Shown: positions 38,541 through 52,611 of the stretch, piece by piece
Layout: each line of letters begins with the position of its first letter
Numbering within the stretch: the stretch's first letter is position 1
NCBI RefSeq assembly: GCF_949987535.1
Contig: NW_026645871.1
Location: 62,001-126,000, forward strand
Direction of reading: 5' to 3'
Source of the DNA: Balaenoptera acutorostrata
Taxonomy: Eukaryota > Chordata > Mammalia > Artiodactyla > Balaenopteridae
Length of the DNA stretch: 64,000 bases
Position numbers and translations under genes: made by a program
The notes under the pieces: model-generated
Told to the model about the DNA's origin: nothing
Databases searched by the model: none
What the model saw: only the letters and a program-made list of their open reading frames with translations

Positions 38541-40299
38541 ATGGTACCCATCCCATGGGTCCCAAATCTCCAGGTTCAAGGGCATCTTCCTACGTCGAAA
38601 ACAGGCATGAGAAACCCAGAAGATGGTACACCGTGTGATCGGGAAAGGTTTCTAAAACGCACCTCATTTCTCATCTCCTTTGCTCGGGTTCGCCATTCCA
38701 GCCGATTTACTAGCCATCTCCCTCCTTGGAGAATCAGCACCTTTAACCTCCTGTTCCGTACAGGTTGCAATTTGTCCTGAGGATGAACGGGAAGAGGGGG
38801 AACCAATGAGAGACTAGCTCTAGGTGTTGGGACAGGCACAGGTCACTCTATTTTCCCATCAGGAAGAAGAATTAAGCACAAGCTCAGCCTGCCCCCCAGA
38901 ACCAGAAGAGGGCCTGAAGCAATCCTGCGCTTTTGCGGCCAGCTCCCAAAAAAGCGAGTTGAAAAATGGAGCTCAGGGGCACTGCAATTCACAAACCTGC
39001 AGAGTTTTAAATGATACCTCTCGTCCACAAATATATTAAGGGAAGGCAACGAAGAGGCTTTGAAAGCAAGGCAGAATTGCAGGAAACAGATTTCAGGAGG
39101 TAGATTCGAATCGCCTTGAAAGCACATGAAAAGCGGCAAAACGTGGACAATGATGCCCTTGGCCAAAAAGGGCGTATGCGTTTTTTCCTGAATATATTCA
39201 GGAAAAAACGCATACGCCCTTTTTGGCCAACCAAGCAACCTGGAAAGGCCAATCAGCGCTCCAAAGAAGTCTCGCTTCCCAGCGGGCAAAAGGGCCATGC
39301 GGAAAAAAGTGTCCAAACCAGAAATGCAGGACCGGCCATGGAGAAATGGGAGCCTTGCTACGCTGATGGGTGGGATGTAAATTGCCAACAGCCACTCTGG
39401 AGAAGTGTACGGTGTGTTCTGAAACATCTAAAAAACACAGCTTGGAGAGCATAGGGCACTTCCACTCATGGGCGTATAAATTGGGAAAACTAAAAATCAG
39501 CAAGACACAGGCACCCCAAAGTTTAGGGCTGCTCTGTTGACAAGAACCCCCACTTCATTACACCTTAAATATCCTAGGAAAGAGAAAAATGGATAAAGAA
39601 GTTGGGGTCCTCATGTACAATGGAATATCACTCAGCCATGAAATCCACGTCATAAGGCTAGTAGCAGCACGATGAGTGGATTTAGGTACGACGATTCTAA
39701 GTGAAATAAGTCACACAGAAAAAGACACTTATCATAAGATATCACTTAGAGAGGGAATGTAAAAACCGCTACACTTGAACTGAATTACAAAACAGAACAG
39801 AGTCACACGTTTAGGAAACACACTACGGCTGCTGAACGGGAAAGGTGAGGTGGGGTGATGCATAAAACAAGGGTTTCAAATTAGCTCCGATACCGTTCCA
39901 TAAACCCAATATGTAAGAGACAAGACCTATTCCTTTTTCAGTGAACTGGACTCAACACCCCCTATTCACCGCACAAGAATATACCTGACTAGGAAGAATC
40001 TTCAAACCTATGTATTGATATCTCTCTGTAAGTGAGTCAAGGGGGTGTAAAGCGGCATAAACACAGCCGTGAAAAGCAGCTAAACCCCATTATAAAAATA
40101 AATTACTTTTCAAAACCCGTGAAACAAAGACAGTGAAAGAGAGAGAAATTCTTACAAAATTCGTTCAGGGGCTGTGATGCAACCTGGATTGACCATATCT
40201 AGACCCACAGCTGATTGAGACATAAGGGTGGACACTCTTGGGGCTGAGAGGTTCGGTGAGGTTGGGTGAGCCAACGCAGACCCTTTCAAGTAATACTGC
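38541..40299. repeat. Satellite monomer U22 (B type)
   Basis: Length 1,759 bp. It is the first unit fully of the right-hand subfamily ('aaagacagtg', 'ccagccg', 'gaagttggggtcc'). It has 'actacggctg', and 'gactaggaag' as in U29, U30-adjacent units and U32/U34. Confidence 0.95.
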
Positions 40300-42058
40300 A
40301 TGGTACCCATCCCATGGGTCCGAAATCTCCAGGTTCAAGGGCATCTTCCTACGTCGAAAACAGGCATGAGAAACCCAGAAGATGGTACACCGTGTGATCG
40401 GGAAAGGTTTCTAAAACGCACCTCATTTCTCATCTCCTTTGCTCGGGTTCGCCATTCCAGCCGATTTACTAGCCATCTCCCTCCTTGGAGAATCAGCACC
40501 TTTAACCTCCTGTTCCGTACAGGTTGCAATTTGTCCTGAGGATGAACGGGAAGAGGGGGAACCAATGAGAGACTAGCTCTAGGTGTTGGGACAGGCACAG
40601 GTCACTCTATTTTCCCATCAGGAAGAAGAATTAAGCACAAGCTCAGCCTGCCCCCCAGAACCAGAAGAGGGCCTGAAGCAATCCTGCGCTTTTGCGGCCA
40701 GCTCCCAAAAAAGCGAGTTGAAAAATGGAGCTCAGGGGCACTGCAATTCACAAACCTGCAGAGTTTTAAATGATACCTCTCGTCCACAAATATATTAAGG
40801 GAAGGCAACGAAGAGGCTTTGAAAGCAAGGCAGAATTGCAGGAAACAGATTTCAGGAGGTAGATTCGAATCGCCTTGAAAGCACATGAAAAGCGGCAAAA
40901 CGTGGACAATGATGCCCTTGGCCAAAAAGGGCGTATGCGTTTTTTCCTGAATATATTCAGGAAAAAACGCATACGCCCTTTTTGGCCAACCAAGCAACCT
41001 GGAAAGGCCAATCAGCGCTCCAAAGAAGTCTCGCTTCCCAGCGGGCAAAAGGGCCATGCGGAAAAAAGTGTCCAAACCAGAAATGCAGGACCGGCCATGG
41101 AGAAATGGGAGCCTTGCTACGCTGATGGGTGGGATGTAAATTGCCAACAGCCACTCTGGAGAAGTGTACGGTGTGTTCTGAAACATCTAAAAAACACAGC
41201 TTGGAGAGCATAGGGCACTTCCACTCATGGGCGTATAAATTGGGAAAACTAAAAATCAGCAAGACACAGGCACCCCAAAGTTTAGGGCTGCTCTGTTGAC
41301 AAGAACCCCCACTTCATTACACCTTAAATATCCTAGGAAAGAGAAAAATGGATAAAGAAGTTGGGGTCCTCATGTACAATGGAATATCACTCAGCCATGA
41401 AATCAACGTCATAAGGCTAGTAGCAGCACGATGAGTGGATTTAGGTACGAAGATTCTAAGTGAAATAAGTCACACAGAAAAAGACACTTATCATAAGATA
41501 TCACTTAGAGAGGGAATGTAAAAACCGCTACACTTGAACTGAATTGCAAAACAGAACAGAGTCACACGTTTAGGAAACACACTATGGCTGCTGAACGGGA
41601 AAGGTGAGGTGGGGTGATGCATAAAACAAGGGTTTCAAATTAGCTCCGATACCGTTCCATAAACCCAATATGTAAGAGACAAGACCTATTCCTTTTTCAG
41701 TGAACTGGACTCAACACCCCCTATTCACCGCACAAGAATATATCTGACTAGTAAGAATCTTCAAACCTATGTATTGATATCTCTCCGTAAGTGAGTCAAG
41801 GGGGTGTAAAGCGGCATAAACACAGCCGTGAAAAGCAGCTAAACCCCAATATAAAAATAAATTACTTTTCAAAACCCGTGAAACAAAGACAGTGAAAGAG
41901 AGAGAAATTCTTACAAAATTCGTTCAGGGGCTGTGATGCAACCTGGATTGACCATATCTAGACCCACAGCTGATTGAGACATAAGGGTGGACACTCTTGG
42001 GGCTGAGAGGTTCGGTGAGGTTGGGTGAGCCAACGCAGACCCTTTCAAGTAATACTGC
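40300..42058. repeat. Satellite monomer U23 (B type)
   Basis: Length 1,759 bp. It has a private 'ggtccgaaatc'. Its second half has 'aaatcaacg', 'gaagattc', 'gaattgcaaaac', 'ctctccgtaag' and 'ccccaatataaa', shared with U25. Confidence 0.95.
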
Positions 42059-43816
42059 ATGGTACCCATCCCATGGGTCCCAAACCTCCAGGTTCAAGGG
42101 CATCTTCCTACGTCGAAAACAGGCATGAGAAACCCAGAAGATGGTACACCGTGTGATCGGGAAAGGTTTCTAAAACGCACCTCATTTCTCATCTCCTTTG
42201 CTCGGGTTCGCCATTCCAGCCGATTTACTAGCCGTCTCCCTCCTTGGAGAATCAGCACCTTTAACCTCCTGTTCCGTACAGGTTGCAATTTGTCCTGAGG
42301 ATGAACGGGAAGAGGGGGAACCAATGAGAGACTAGCTCTAGGTGTTGGGACAGGCACAGGTCACTCTATTTTCCCATCAGGAAGAAGAATTAAGCACAAG
42401 CTCAGCCTGCCCCCCAGAACCAGAAGAGGGCCTGAAGCAATCCTGCGCTTTTGCGGCCAGCTCCCAAAAAAGCGAGTTGAAAAATGGAGCTCAGGGGCAC
42501 TGCAATTCACAAACCTGCACAGTTTTAAATGATACCTCTCGTCCACAAATATACTAAGGGAAGGCAACGAAGAGGCTTTGAAAGCAAGGCAGAATTGCAG
42601 GAAACAGATTTCAGGAGGTAGATTCGAATCGCCTTGAAAGCACATGAAAAGCGGCAAAACGTGGACAATGATGCCCTTGGCCAAAAAGGGCGTATGCGTT
42701 TTTTCCTGAATATATTCAGGAAAAAACGCATACGCCCTTTTTGGCCAACCAAGCAACCTGGAAAGGCCAATCAGCGCTCCAAAGAAGTCTCGCTTCCCAG
42801 CGGGCAAAAGGGCCATGCGGAAAAAAGTGTCCAAACCAGAAATGCAGGACCGGCCATGGAGAAATGGGAGCCTTGCTACGCTGATGGGTGGGATGTAAAT
42901 TGCCAACAGCCACTCTGGAGAAGTGTACGGTGTGTTCTGAAACATCTAAAAAACACAACTTGGAGAGCATAGGGACTTCCACTCATGGGCGGATAAATTG
43001 GGAAAACTAAAAATCAGCAAGACACAGGCACCCCAAAGTTTAGGGCTGCTCTGTTGACAAGAACCCCCACTTCATTACACCTTAAATATCCTAGGAAAGA
43101 GAAAAATGGATAAAGAAGTTGGGGTCCTCATGTACAATGGAATATCACTCAGCCATGAAATCAACGTCATAAGGCTAGTAGCAGCACGATGAGTGGATTT
43201 AGGTACGAAGATTCTAAGTGAAATAAGTCACACAGAAAAAGACACTTATCATAAGATATCACTTAGAGAGGGAATGTAAAAACCGCTACACTTGAACTGA
43301 ATTGCAAAACAGAACAGAGTCACACGTTTAGGAAACACACTATGGCTGCTGAACGGGAAAGGTGAGGTGGGGTGATGCATAAAACAAGGGTTTCAAATTA
43401 GCTCCGATACCGTTCCATAAACCCAATATGTAAGAGACAAGACCTATTCCTTTTTCAGTGAACTGGACTCAACACCCCCTATTCACCGCACAAGAATATA
43501 TCTGACTAGTAAGAAACTTCAAACCTATGTATTGATATCTCTCTGTAAGTGAGTCAAGGGGGTGTAAAGCGGCATAAACACAGCCGTGAAAAGCAGCTAA
43601 ACCCCATTATAAAAATAAATTACTTTTCAAAACCCGTGAAACAAAGACAGTGAAAGAGAGAGAAATTCTTACAAAATTCGTTCAGGGGCTGTGATGCAAC
43701 CTGGATTGACCATATCTAGACCCACAGCTGATTGAGACATAAGGGTGGACACTCTTGGGGCTGAGAGGTTCGGTGAGGTTGGGTGAGCCAACGCAGACCC
43801 TTTCAAGTAATACTGC
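42059..43816. repeat. Satellite monomer U24 (A type)
   Basis: Length 1,758 bp; one C is lost in 'agggacttcc'. It shares 'caaacctccagg', 'cacaacttgg', 'gcggataaattg' and 'aagaaacttc' with U26, two units on. Confidence 0.95.
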
Positions 43817-45575
43817 ATGGTACCCATCCCATGGGTCCCAAATCTCCAGGTTCAAGGGCATCTTCCTACGTCGAAAACAGGCATGAGAAACCCAGAAGAT
43901 GGTACACCGTGTGATCGGGAAAGGTTTCTAAAACGCACCTCATTTCTCATCTCCTTTGCTCGGGTTCGCCATTCCAGCCGATTTACTAGCCGTCTCCCTC
44001 CTTGGAGAATCAGCACCTTTAACCTCCTGTTCCGTACAGGTTGCAATTTGTCCTGAGGATGAACGGGAAGAGGGGGAACCAATGAGAGACTAGCTCTAGG
44101 TGTTGGGACAGGCACAGGTCACTCTATTTTCCCATCAGGAAGAAGAATTAAGCACAAGCTCAGCCTGCCCCCCAGAACCAGAAGAGGGCCTGAAGCAATC
44201 CTGCGCTTTTGCGGCCAGCTCCCAAAAAAGCGAGTTGAAAAATGGAGCTCAGGGGCACTGCAATTCACAAACCTGCACAGTTTTAAATGATACCTCTCGT
44301 CCACAAATATACTAAGGGAAGGCAACGAAGAGGCTTTGAAAGCAAGGCAGAATTGCAGGAAACAGATTTCAGGAGGTAGATTCGAATCGCCTTGAAAGCA
44401 CATGAAAAGCGGCAAAACGTGGACAATGATGCCCTTGGCCAAAAAGGGCGTATGCGTTTTTTCCTGAATATATTCAGGAAAAAACGCATACGCCCTTTTT
44501 GGCCAACCAAGCAACCTGGAAAGGCCAATCAGCGCTCCAAAGAAGTCTCGCTTCCCAGCGGGCAAAAGGGCCATGCGGAAAAAAGTGTCCAAACCAGAAA
44601 TGCAGGACCGGCCATGGAGAAATGGGAGCCTTGCTACGCTGATGGGTGGGATGTAAATTGCCAACAGCCACTCTGGAGAAGTGTACGGTGTGTTCTGAAA
44701 CATCTAAAAAACACAGCTTGGAGAGCATAGGGCACTTCCACTCATGGGCGTATAAATTGGGAAAACTAAAAATCAGCAAGACACAGGCACCCCAAAGTTT
44801 AGGGCTGCTCTGTTGACAAGAACCCCCACTTCATTACACCTTAAATATCCTAGGAAAGAGAAAAATGGATAAAGAAGTTGGGGTCCTCATGTACAATGGA
44901 ATATCACTCAGCCATGAAATCAACGTCATAAGGCTAGTAGCAGCACGATGAGTGGATTTAGGTACGAAGATTCTAAGTGAAATAAGTCACACAGAAAAAG
45001 ACACTTATCATAAGATATCACTTAGAGAGGGAATGTAAAAACCGCTACACTTGAACTGAATTGCAAAACAGAACAGAGTCACACGTTTAGGAAACACACT
45101 ATGGCTGCTGAACGGGAAAGGTGAGGTGGGGTGATGCATAAAACAAGGGTTTCAAATTAGCTCCGATACCGTTCCATAAACCCAATATGTAAGAGACAAG
45201 ACCTATTCCTTTTTCAGTGAACTGGACTCAACACCCCCTATTCACCGCACAAGAATATATCTGACTAGTAAGAATCTTCAAACCTATGTATTGATATCTC
45301 TCCGTAAGTGAGTCAAGGGGGTGTAAAGCGGCATAAACACAGCCGTGAAAAGCAGCTAAACCCCAATATAAAAATAAATTACTTTTCAAAACCCGTGAAA
45401 CAAAGACAGTGAAAGAGAGAGAAATTCTTACAAAATTCGTTCAGGGGCTGTGATGCAACCTGGATTGACCATATCTAGACCCACAGCTGATTGAGACATA
45501 AGGGTGGACACTCTTGGGGCTGAGAGGTTCGGTGAGGTTGGGTGAGCCAACGCAGACCCTTTCAAGTAATACTGC
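43817..45575. repeat. Satellite monomer U25 (A type)
   Basis: Length 1,759 bp. Its second half ('ctctccgtaag', 'ccccaatataaa') matches U23 rather than its neighbours U24 and U26. Confidence 0.95.
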
Positions 45576-47334
45576 ATGGTACCCATCCCATGGGTCCCAA
45601 ACCTCCAGGTTCAAGGGCATCTTCCTACGTCGAAAACAGGCATGAGAAACCCAGAAGATGGTACACCGTGTGATCGGGAAAGGTTTCTAAAACGCACCTC
45701 ATTTCTCATCTCCTTTGCTCGGGTTCGCCATTCCAGCCGATTTACTAGCCGTCTCCCTCCTTGGAGAATCAGCACCTTTAACCTCCTGTTCCGTACAGGT
45801 TGCAATTTGTCCTGAGGATGAACGGGAAGAGGGGGAACCAATGAGAGACTAGCTCTAGGTGTTGGGACAGGCACAGGTCACTCTATTTTCCCATCAGGAA
45901 GAAGAATTAAGCACAAGCTCAGCCTGCCCCCCAGAACCAGAAGAGGGCCTGAAGCAATCCTGCGCTTTTGCGGCCAGCTCCCAAAAAAGCGAGTTGAAAA
46001 ATGGAGCTCAGGGGCACTGCAATTCACAAACCTGCACAGTTTTAAATGATACCTCTCGTCCACAAATATACTAAGGGAAGGCAACGAAGAGGCTTTGAAA
46101 GCAAGGCAGAATTGCAGGAAACAGATTTCAGGAGGTAGATTCGAATCGCCTTGAAAGCACATGAAAAGCGGCAAAACGTGGACAATGATGCCCTTGGCCA
46201 AAAAGGGCGTATGCGTTTTTTCCTGAATATATTCAGGAAAAAACGCATACGCCCTTTTTGGCCAACCAAGCAACCTGGAAAGGCCAATCAGCGCTCCAAA
46301 GAAGTCTCGCTTCCCAGCGGGCAAAAGGGCCATGCGGAAAAAAGTGTCCAAACCAGAAATGCAGGACCGGCCATGGAGAAATGGGAGCCTTGCTACGCTG
46401 ATGGGTGGGATGTAAATTGCCAACAGCCACTCTGGAGAAGTGTACGGTGTGTTCTGAAACATCTAAAAAACACAACTTGGAGAGCATAGGGCACTTCCAC
46501 TCATGGGCGGATAAATTGGGAAAACTAAAAATCAGCAAGACACAGGCACCCCAAAGTTTAGGGCTGCTCTGTTGACAAGAACCCCCACTTCATTACACCT
46601 TAAATATCCTAGGAAAGAGAAAAATGGATAAAGAAGTTGGGGTCCTCATGTACAATGGAATATCACTCAGCCATGAAATCAACGTCATAAGGCTAGTAGC
46701 AGCACGATGAGTGGATTTAGGTACGAAGATTCTAAGTGAAATAAGTCACACAGAAAAAGACACTTATCATAAGATATCACTTAGAGAGGGAATGTAAAAA
46801 CCGCTACACTTGAACTGAATTGCAAAACAGAACAGAGTCACACGTTTAGGAAACACACTATGGCTGCTGAACGGGAAAGGTGAGGTGGGGTGATGCATAA
46901 AACAAGGGTTTCAAATTAGCTCCGATACCGTTCCATAAACCCAATATGTAAGAGACAAGACCTATTCCTTTTTCAGTGAACTGGACTCAACACCCCCTAT
47001 TCACCGCACAAGAATATATCTGACTAGTAAGAAACTTCAAACCTATGTATTGATATCTCTCTGTAAGTGAGTCAAGGGGGTGTAAAGCGGCATAAACACA
47101 GCCGTGAAAAGCAGCTAAACCCCATTATAAAAATAAATTACTTTTCAAAACCCGTGAAACAAAGACAGTGAAAGAGAGAGAAATTCTTACAAAATTCGTT
47201 CAGGGGCTGTGATGCAACCTGGATTGACCATATCTAGACCCACAGCTGATTGAGACATAAGGGTGGACACTCTTGGGGCTGAGAGGTTCGGTGAGGTTGG
47301 GTGAGCCAACGCAGACCCTTTCAAGTAATACTGC
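45576..47334. repeat. Satellite monomer U26 (A type; counterpart of U24)
   Basis: Length 1,759 bp. It has U24's rare variants but keeps the C that U24 lost in 'agggcacttcc'. Confidence 0.95.
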
Positions 47335-49093
47335 ATGGTACCCATCCCATGGGTCCCAAATCTCCAGGTTCAAGGGCATCTTCCTACGTCGAAAACAGGC
47401 ATGAGAAACCCAGAAGATGGTACACCGTGTGATCGGGAAAGGTTTCTAAAACGCACCTCATTTCTCATCTCCTTTGCTCGGGTTCGCCATTCCAGCCGAT
47501 TTACTAGCCGTCTCCCTCCTTGGAGAATCAGCACCTTTAACCTCCTGTTCCGTACAGGTTGCAATTTGTCCTGAGGATGAACGGGAAGAGGGGGAACCAA
47601 TGAGAGACTAGCTCTAGGTGTTGGGACAGGCACAGGTCACTCTATTTTCCCATCAGGAAGAAGAATTAAGCACAAGCTCAGCCTGCCCCCCAGAACGAGA
47701 AGAGGGCCTGAAGCAATCCTGCGCTTTTGCGGCCAGCTCCCAAAAAAGCGAGTTGAAAAATGGAGCTCAGGGGCACTGCAATTCACAAACCTGCACAGTT
47801 TTAAATGATACCTCTCGTCCACAAATATACTAAGGGAAGGCAACGAAGAGGCTTTGAAAGCAAGGCAGAATTGCAGGAAACAGATTTCAGGAGGTAGATT
47901 CGAATCGCCTTGAAAGCACATGAAAAGCGGCAAAACGTGGACAATGATGCCCTTGGCCAAAAAGGGCGTATGCGTTTTTTCCTGAATATATTCAGGAAAA
48001 AACGCATACGCCCTTTTTGGCCAACCAAGCAACCTGGAAAGGCCAATCAGCGCTCCAAAGAAGTCTCGCTTCCCAGCGGGCAAAAGGGCCATGCGGAAAA
48101 AAGTGTCCAAACCAGAAATGCAGGACCGGCCATGGAGAAATGGGAGCCTTGCTACGCTGATGGGTGGGATGTAAATTGCCAACAGCCACTCTGGAGAAGT
48201 GTACGGTGTGTTCTGAAACATCTAAAAAACACAGCTTGGAGAGCATAGGGCACTTCCACTCATGGGCGTATAAATTGGGAAAACTAAAAATCAGCAAGAC
48301 ACAGGCACCCCAAAGTTTAGGGCTGCTCTGTTGACAAGAACCCCCACTTCATTACACCTTAAATATCCTAGGAAAGAGAAAAATGGATAAAGAAGTTGGG
48401 GTCCTCATGTACAATGGAATATCACTCAGCCATGAAATCAACGTCATAAGGCTAGTAGCAGCACGATGAGTGGATTTAGGTACGAAGATTCTAAGTGAAA
48501 TAAGTCACACAGAAAAAGACACTTATCATAAGATATCACTTAGAGAGGGAATGTAAAAACCGCTACACTTGAACTGAATTGCAAAACAGAACAGAGTCAC
48601 ACGTTCAGAAAACACACTATGGCTGCTGAACGGGAAAGGTGAGGTGGGGTGATGCATAAAACAAGGGTTTCAAATTAGCTCCGATACCGTTCCATAAACC
48701 CAATATGTAAGAGACAAGACCTATTCCGTTTTCAGTGAACTGGAACCAACACCCCCTATTCACCGCACAAGAATATATCTGACTAGTAAGAATCTTCAAA
48801 CCTATATATTGATATCTCTCCGTAAGTGAGTCAAGGGGGTGTAAAGCGGCATAAACACAGCCGTGAAAAGCAGCTAAACCCCAATATAAAAATAAATTAC
48901 TTTTCAAAACCCGTGAAACAAAGACAGTGAAAGAGAGAGAAATTCTTACAAAATTCTTTCAGGGGCTGTGATGCAACCTGGATTGACCATATCTAGACCC
49001 ACAGCTGATTGAGACATAAGGGTGGACACTCTTGGGGCTGAGAGGTTCGGTGAGGTTGGGTGAGCCAACGCAGACCCTTTCAAGTAATACTGC
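47335..49093. repeat. Satellite monomer U27 (A type)
   Basis: Length 1,759 bp. It has a private 'cagaacgagaag'. Its second half carries 'tattccgttttc', 'ctggaaccaac', 'cctatatattg' and 'attctttcagg', shared only with U30. Confidence 0.95.
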
Positions 49094-50852
49094 ATGGTAC
49101 CCATCCCATGGGTCCCAAATCTCCAGGTTCAAGGGCATCTTCCTACGTCGAAAACAGGCATGAGAAACCCAGAAGATGGTACACCGTGTGATCGGGAAAG
49201 GTTTCTAAAACGCACCTCATTTCTCATCTCCTTTGCTCGGGTTCGCCATTCCAGCCGATTTACTAGCCATCTCCCTCCTTGGAGAATCAGCACCTTTAAC
49301 CTCCTGTTCCGTACAGGTTGCAATTTGTCCTGAGGATGAACGGGAAGAGGGGGAACCAATGAGAGACTAGCTCTAGGTGTTGGGACAGGCACAGGTCACT
49401 CTATTTTCCCATCAGGAAGAAGAATTAAGCACAAGCTCAGCCTGCCCCCCAGAACCAGAAGAGGGCCTGAAGCAATCCTGCGCTTTTGCGGCCAGCTCCC
49501 AAAAAAGCGAGTTGAAAAATGGAGCTCAGGGGCACTGCAATTCACAAACCTGCACAGTTTTAAATGATACCTCTCGTCCACAAATATACTAAGGGAAGGC
49601 AACGAAGAGGCTTTGAAAGCAAGGCAGAATTGCAGGAAACAGATTTCAGGAGGTAGATTCGAATCGCCTTGAAAGCACATGAAAAGCGGCAAAACGTGGA
49701 CAATGATGCCCTTGGCCAAAAAGGGCGTATGCGTTTTTTCCTGAATATATTCAGGAAAAAACGCATACGCCCTTTTTGGCCAACCAAGCAACCTGGAAAG
49801 GCCAATCAGCGCTCCAAAGAAGTCTCGCTTCCCAGCGGGCAAAAGGGCCATGCGGAAAAAAGTGTCCAAACCAGAAATGCAGGACCGGCCATGGAGAAAT
49901 GGGAGCCTTGCTACGCTGATGGGTGGGATGTAAATTGCCAACAGCCACTCTGGAGAAGTGTACGGTGTGTTCTGAAACATCTAAAAAACACAGCTTGGAG
50001 AGCATAGGGCACTTCCACTCATGGGCGTATAAATTGGGAAAACTAAAAATCAGCAAGACACAGGCACCCCAAAGTTTAGGGCTGCTCTGTTGACAAGAAC
50101 CCCCACTTCATTACACCTTAAATATCCTAGGAAAGAGAAAAATGGATAAAGAAGTGGTGGTCCTCATGTACAATGGAATATCACTCAGCCATGAAATCCA
50201 CGTCATAAGGCTAGTAGCAGCACGATGAGTGGATTTAGGTACGACGATTCTAAGTGAAATAAGTCACACAGAAAAAGACACTTATCATAAGATATCACTT
50301 AGAGAGGGAATGTAAAAACCGCTACACTTGAACTGAATTGCAAAACAGAACAGAGTCACACGTTTAGGAAACACACTATGGCTGCTGAACGGGAAAGGTG
50401 AGGTGGGGTGATGCATAAAACAAGGGTTTCAAATTAGCTCCGATACCGTTCCATAAACCCAATATGTAAGAGACAAGACCTATTCCTTTTTCAGTGAACT
50501 GGACTCAACACCCCCTATTCACCGCACAAGAATATATCTGACTAGTAAGAATCTTCAAACCTATGTATTGATATCTCTCCGTAAGTGAGTCAAGGGGGTG
50601 TAAAGCGGCATAAACACAGCCGTGAAAAGCAGCTAAACCCCATTATAAAAATAAATTACTTTTCAAAACCCGTGAAACAAAGACAGTGAAAGAGAGAGAA
50701 ATTCTTACAAAATTCGTTCAGGGGCTGTGATGCAACCTGGATTGACCATATCTAGACCCACAGCTGATTGAGACATAAGGGTGGACACTCTTGGGGCTGA
50801 GAGGTTCGGTGAGGTTGGGTGAGCCAACGCAGACCCTTTCAAGTAATACTGC
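49094..50852. repeat. Satellite monomer U28 (A type; counterpart of U31)
   Basis: Length 1,759 bp. It has 'gaagtggtggtcc' with 'gaattgcaaaac', a combination repeated in U31. Confidence 0.95.
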
Positions 50853-52611
50853 ATGGTACCCATCCCATGGGTCCCAAATCTCCAGGTTCAAGGGCATCTT
50901 CCTACGTCGAAAACAGGCATGAGAAACCCAGAAGATGGTACACCGTGTGATCGGGAAAGGTTTCTAAAACGCACCTCATTTCTCATCTCCTTTGCTCGGG
51001 TTCGCCATTCCAGCCGATTTACTAGCCATCTCCCTCCTTGGAGAATCAGCACCTTTAACCTCCTGTTCCGTACAGGTTGCAATTTGTCCTGAGGATGAAC
51101 GGGAAGAGGGGGAACCAATGAGAGACTAGCTCTAGGTGTTGGGACAGGCACAGGTCACTCTATTTTCCCATCAGGAAGAAGAATTAAGCACAAGCTCAGC
51201 CTGCCCCCCAGAACCAGAAGAGGGCCTGAAGCAATCCTGCGCTTTTGCGGCCAGCTCCCAAAAAAGCGAGTTGAAAAATGGAGCTCAGGGGCACTGCAAT
51301 TCACAAACCTGCAGAGTTTTAAATGATACCTCTCGTCCACAAATATATTAAGGGAAGGCAACGAAGAGGCTTTGAAAGCAAGGCAGAATTGCAGGAAACA
51401 GATTTCAGGAGGTAGATTCGAATCGCCTTGAAAGCACATGAAAAGCGGCAAAACGTGGACAATGATGCCCTTGGCCAAAAAGGGCGTATGCGCTTTTTCC
51501 TGAATATATTCAGGAAAAAACGCATACGCCCTTTTTGGCCAACCAAGCAACCTGGAAAGGCCAATCAGCGCTCCAAAGAAGTCTCGCTTCCCAGCGGGCA
51601 AAAGGGCCATGCGGAAAAAAGTGTCCGAACCAGAAATGCAGGACCGGCCATGGAGAAATGGGAGCCTTGCTACGCTGATGGGTGGGATGTAAATTGCCAA
51701 CAGCCACTCTGGAGAAGTGTACGGTGTGTTCTGAAACATCTAAAAAACACAGCTTGGAGAGCATAGGGCACTTCCACTCATGGGCGTATAAATTGGGAAA
51801 ACTAAAAATCAGCAAGACACAGGCACCCCAAAGTTTAGGGCTGCTCTGTTGACAAGAACCCCCACTTCATTACACCTTAAATATCCTAGGAAAGAGAAAA
51901 ATGGATAAAGAAGTTGGGGTCCTCATGTACAATGGAATATCACTCAGCCATGAAATCAACGTCATAAGGCTAGTAGCAGCACGATGAGTGGATTTAGGTA
52001 CGAAGATTCTAAGTGAAATAAGTCACACAGAAAAAGACACTTATCATAAGATATCACTTAGAGAGGGAATGTAAAAACCGCTACACTTGAACTGAATTAC
52101 AAAACAGAACAGAGTCACACGTTTAGGAAACACACTACGGCTGCTGAACGGGAAAGGTGAGGTGGGGTGATGCATAAAACAAGGGTTTCAAATTAGCTCA
52201 GATACCGTTCCATAAACCCAATATGTAAGAGACAAGACCTATTCCTTTTTCAGTGAACTGGACTCAACACCCCCTATTCACCGCACAAGAATATATCTGA
52301 CTAGGAAGAATCTTCAAACCTATGTATTGATATCTCTCCGTAAGTGAGTCAAGGGGGTGTAAAGCGTCATAAACACAGCCGTGAAAAGCAGCTAAACCCC
52401 ATTATAAAAATAAATTACTTTTCAAAACCCGTGAAACAAAGACAGTGAAAGAGAGAGAAATTCTTACAAAATTCGTTCAGGGGCTGTGATGCAACCTGGA
52501 TTGACCATATCTAGACCCACAGCTGATTGAGACATAAGGGTGGACACTCTTGGGGCTGAGAGGTTCGGTGAGGTTGGGTGAGCCAACGCAGACCCTTTCA
52601 AGTAATACTGC
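50853..52611. repeat. Satellite monomer U29 (B type; MITE left-arm mutation)
   Basis: Length 1,759 bp. The MITE left arm has C for T at 51493, giving 'gcgctttttcc'. It also has 'gtgtccgaacc', 'actacggctg', 'gactaggaag' and 'aaagcgtcat', all repeated in U32. Confidence 0.95.

Larger units (their letters stand above)
41400..48400. repeat. Two-monomer (dimer) higher-order repeat, about 3,517 bp
   Basis: Late U23 plus U24 is repeated as late U25 plus U26. Markers are 'ctctccgtaag' with 'ccccaatataaa' in U23 and U25, and 'caaacctccagg', 'cacaacttgg', 'gcggataaattg' and 'aagaaacttc' in U24 and U26. Edges are approximate. Confidence 0.75.

Noticed and set aside
48617..48907. Minus-strand 96-codon ORF found only in U27 and U30 (also 53894-54184)
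   Set aside because: It appears because local substitutions in the shared U27/U30 tail remove stops in antisense L1 3' UTR. It is a duplication marker, not a gene.
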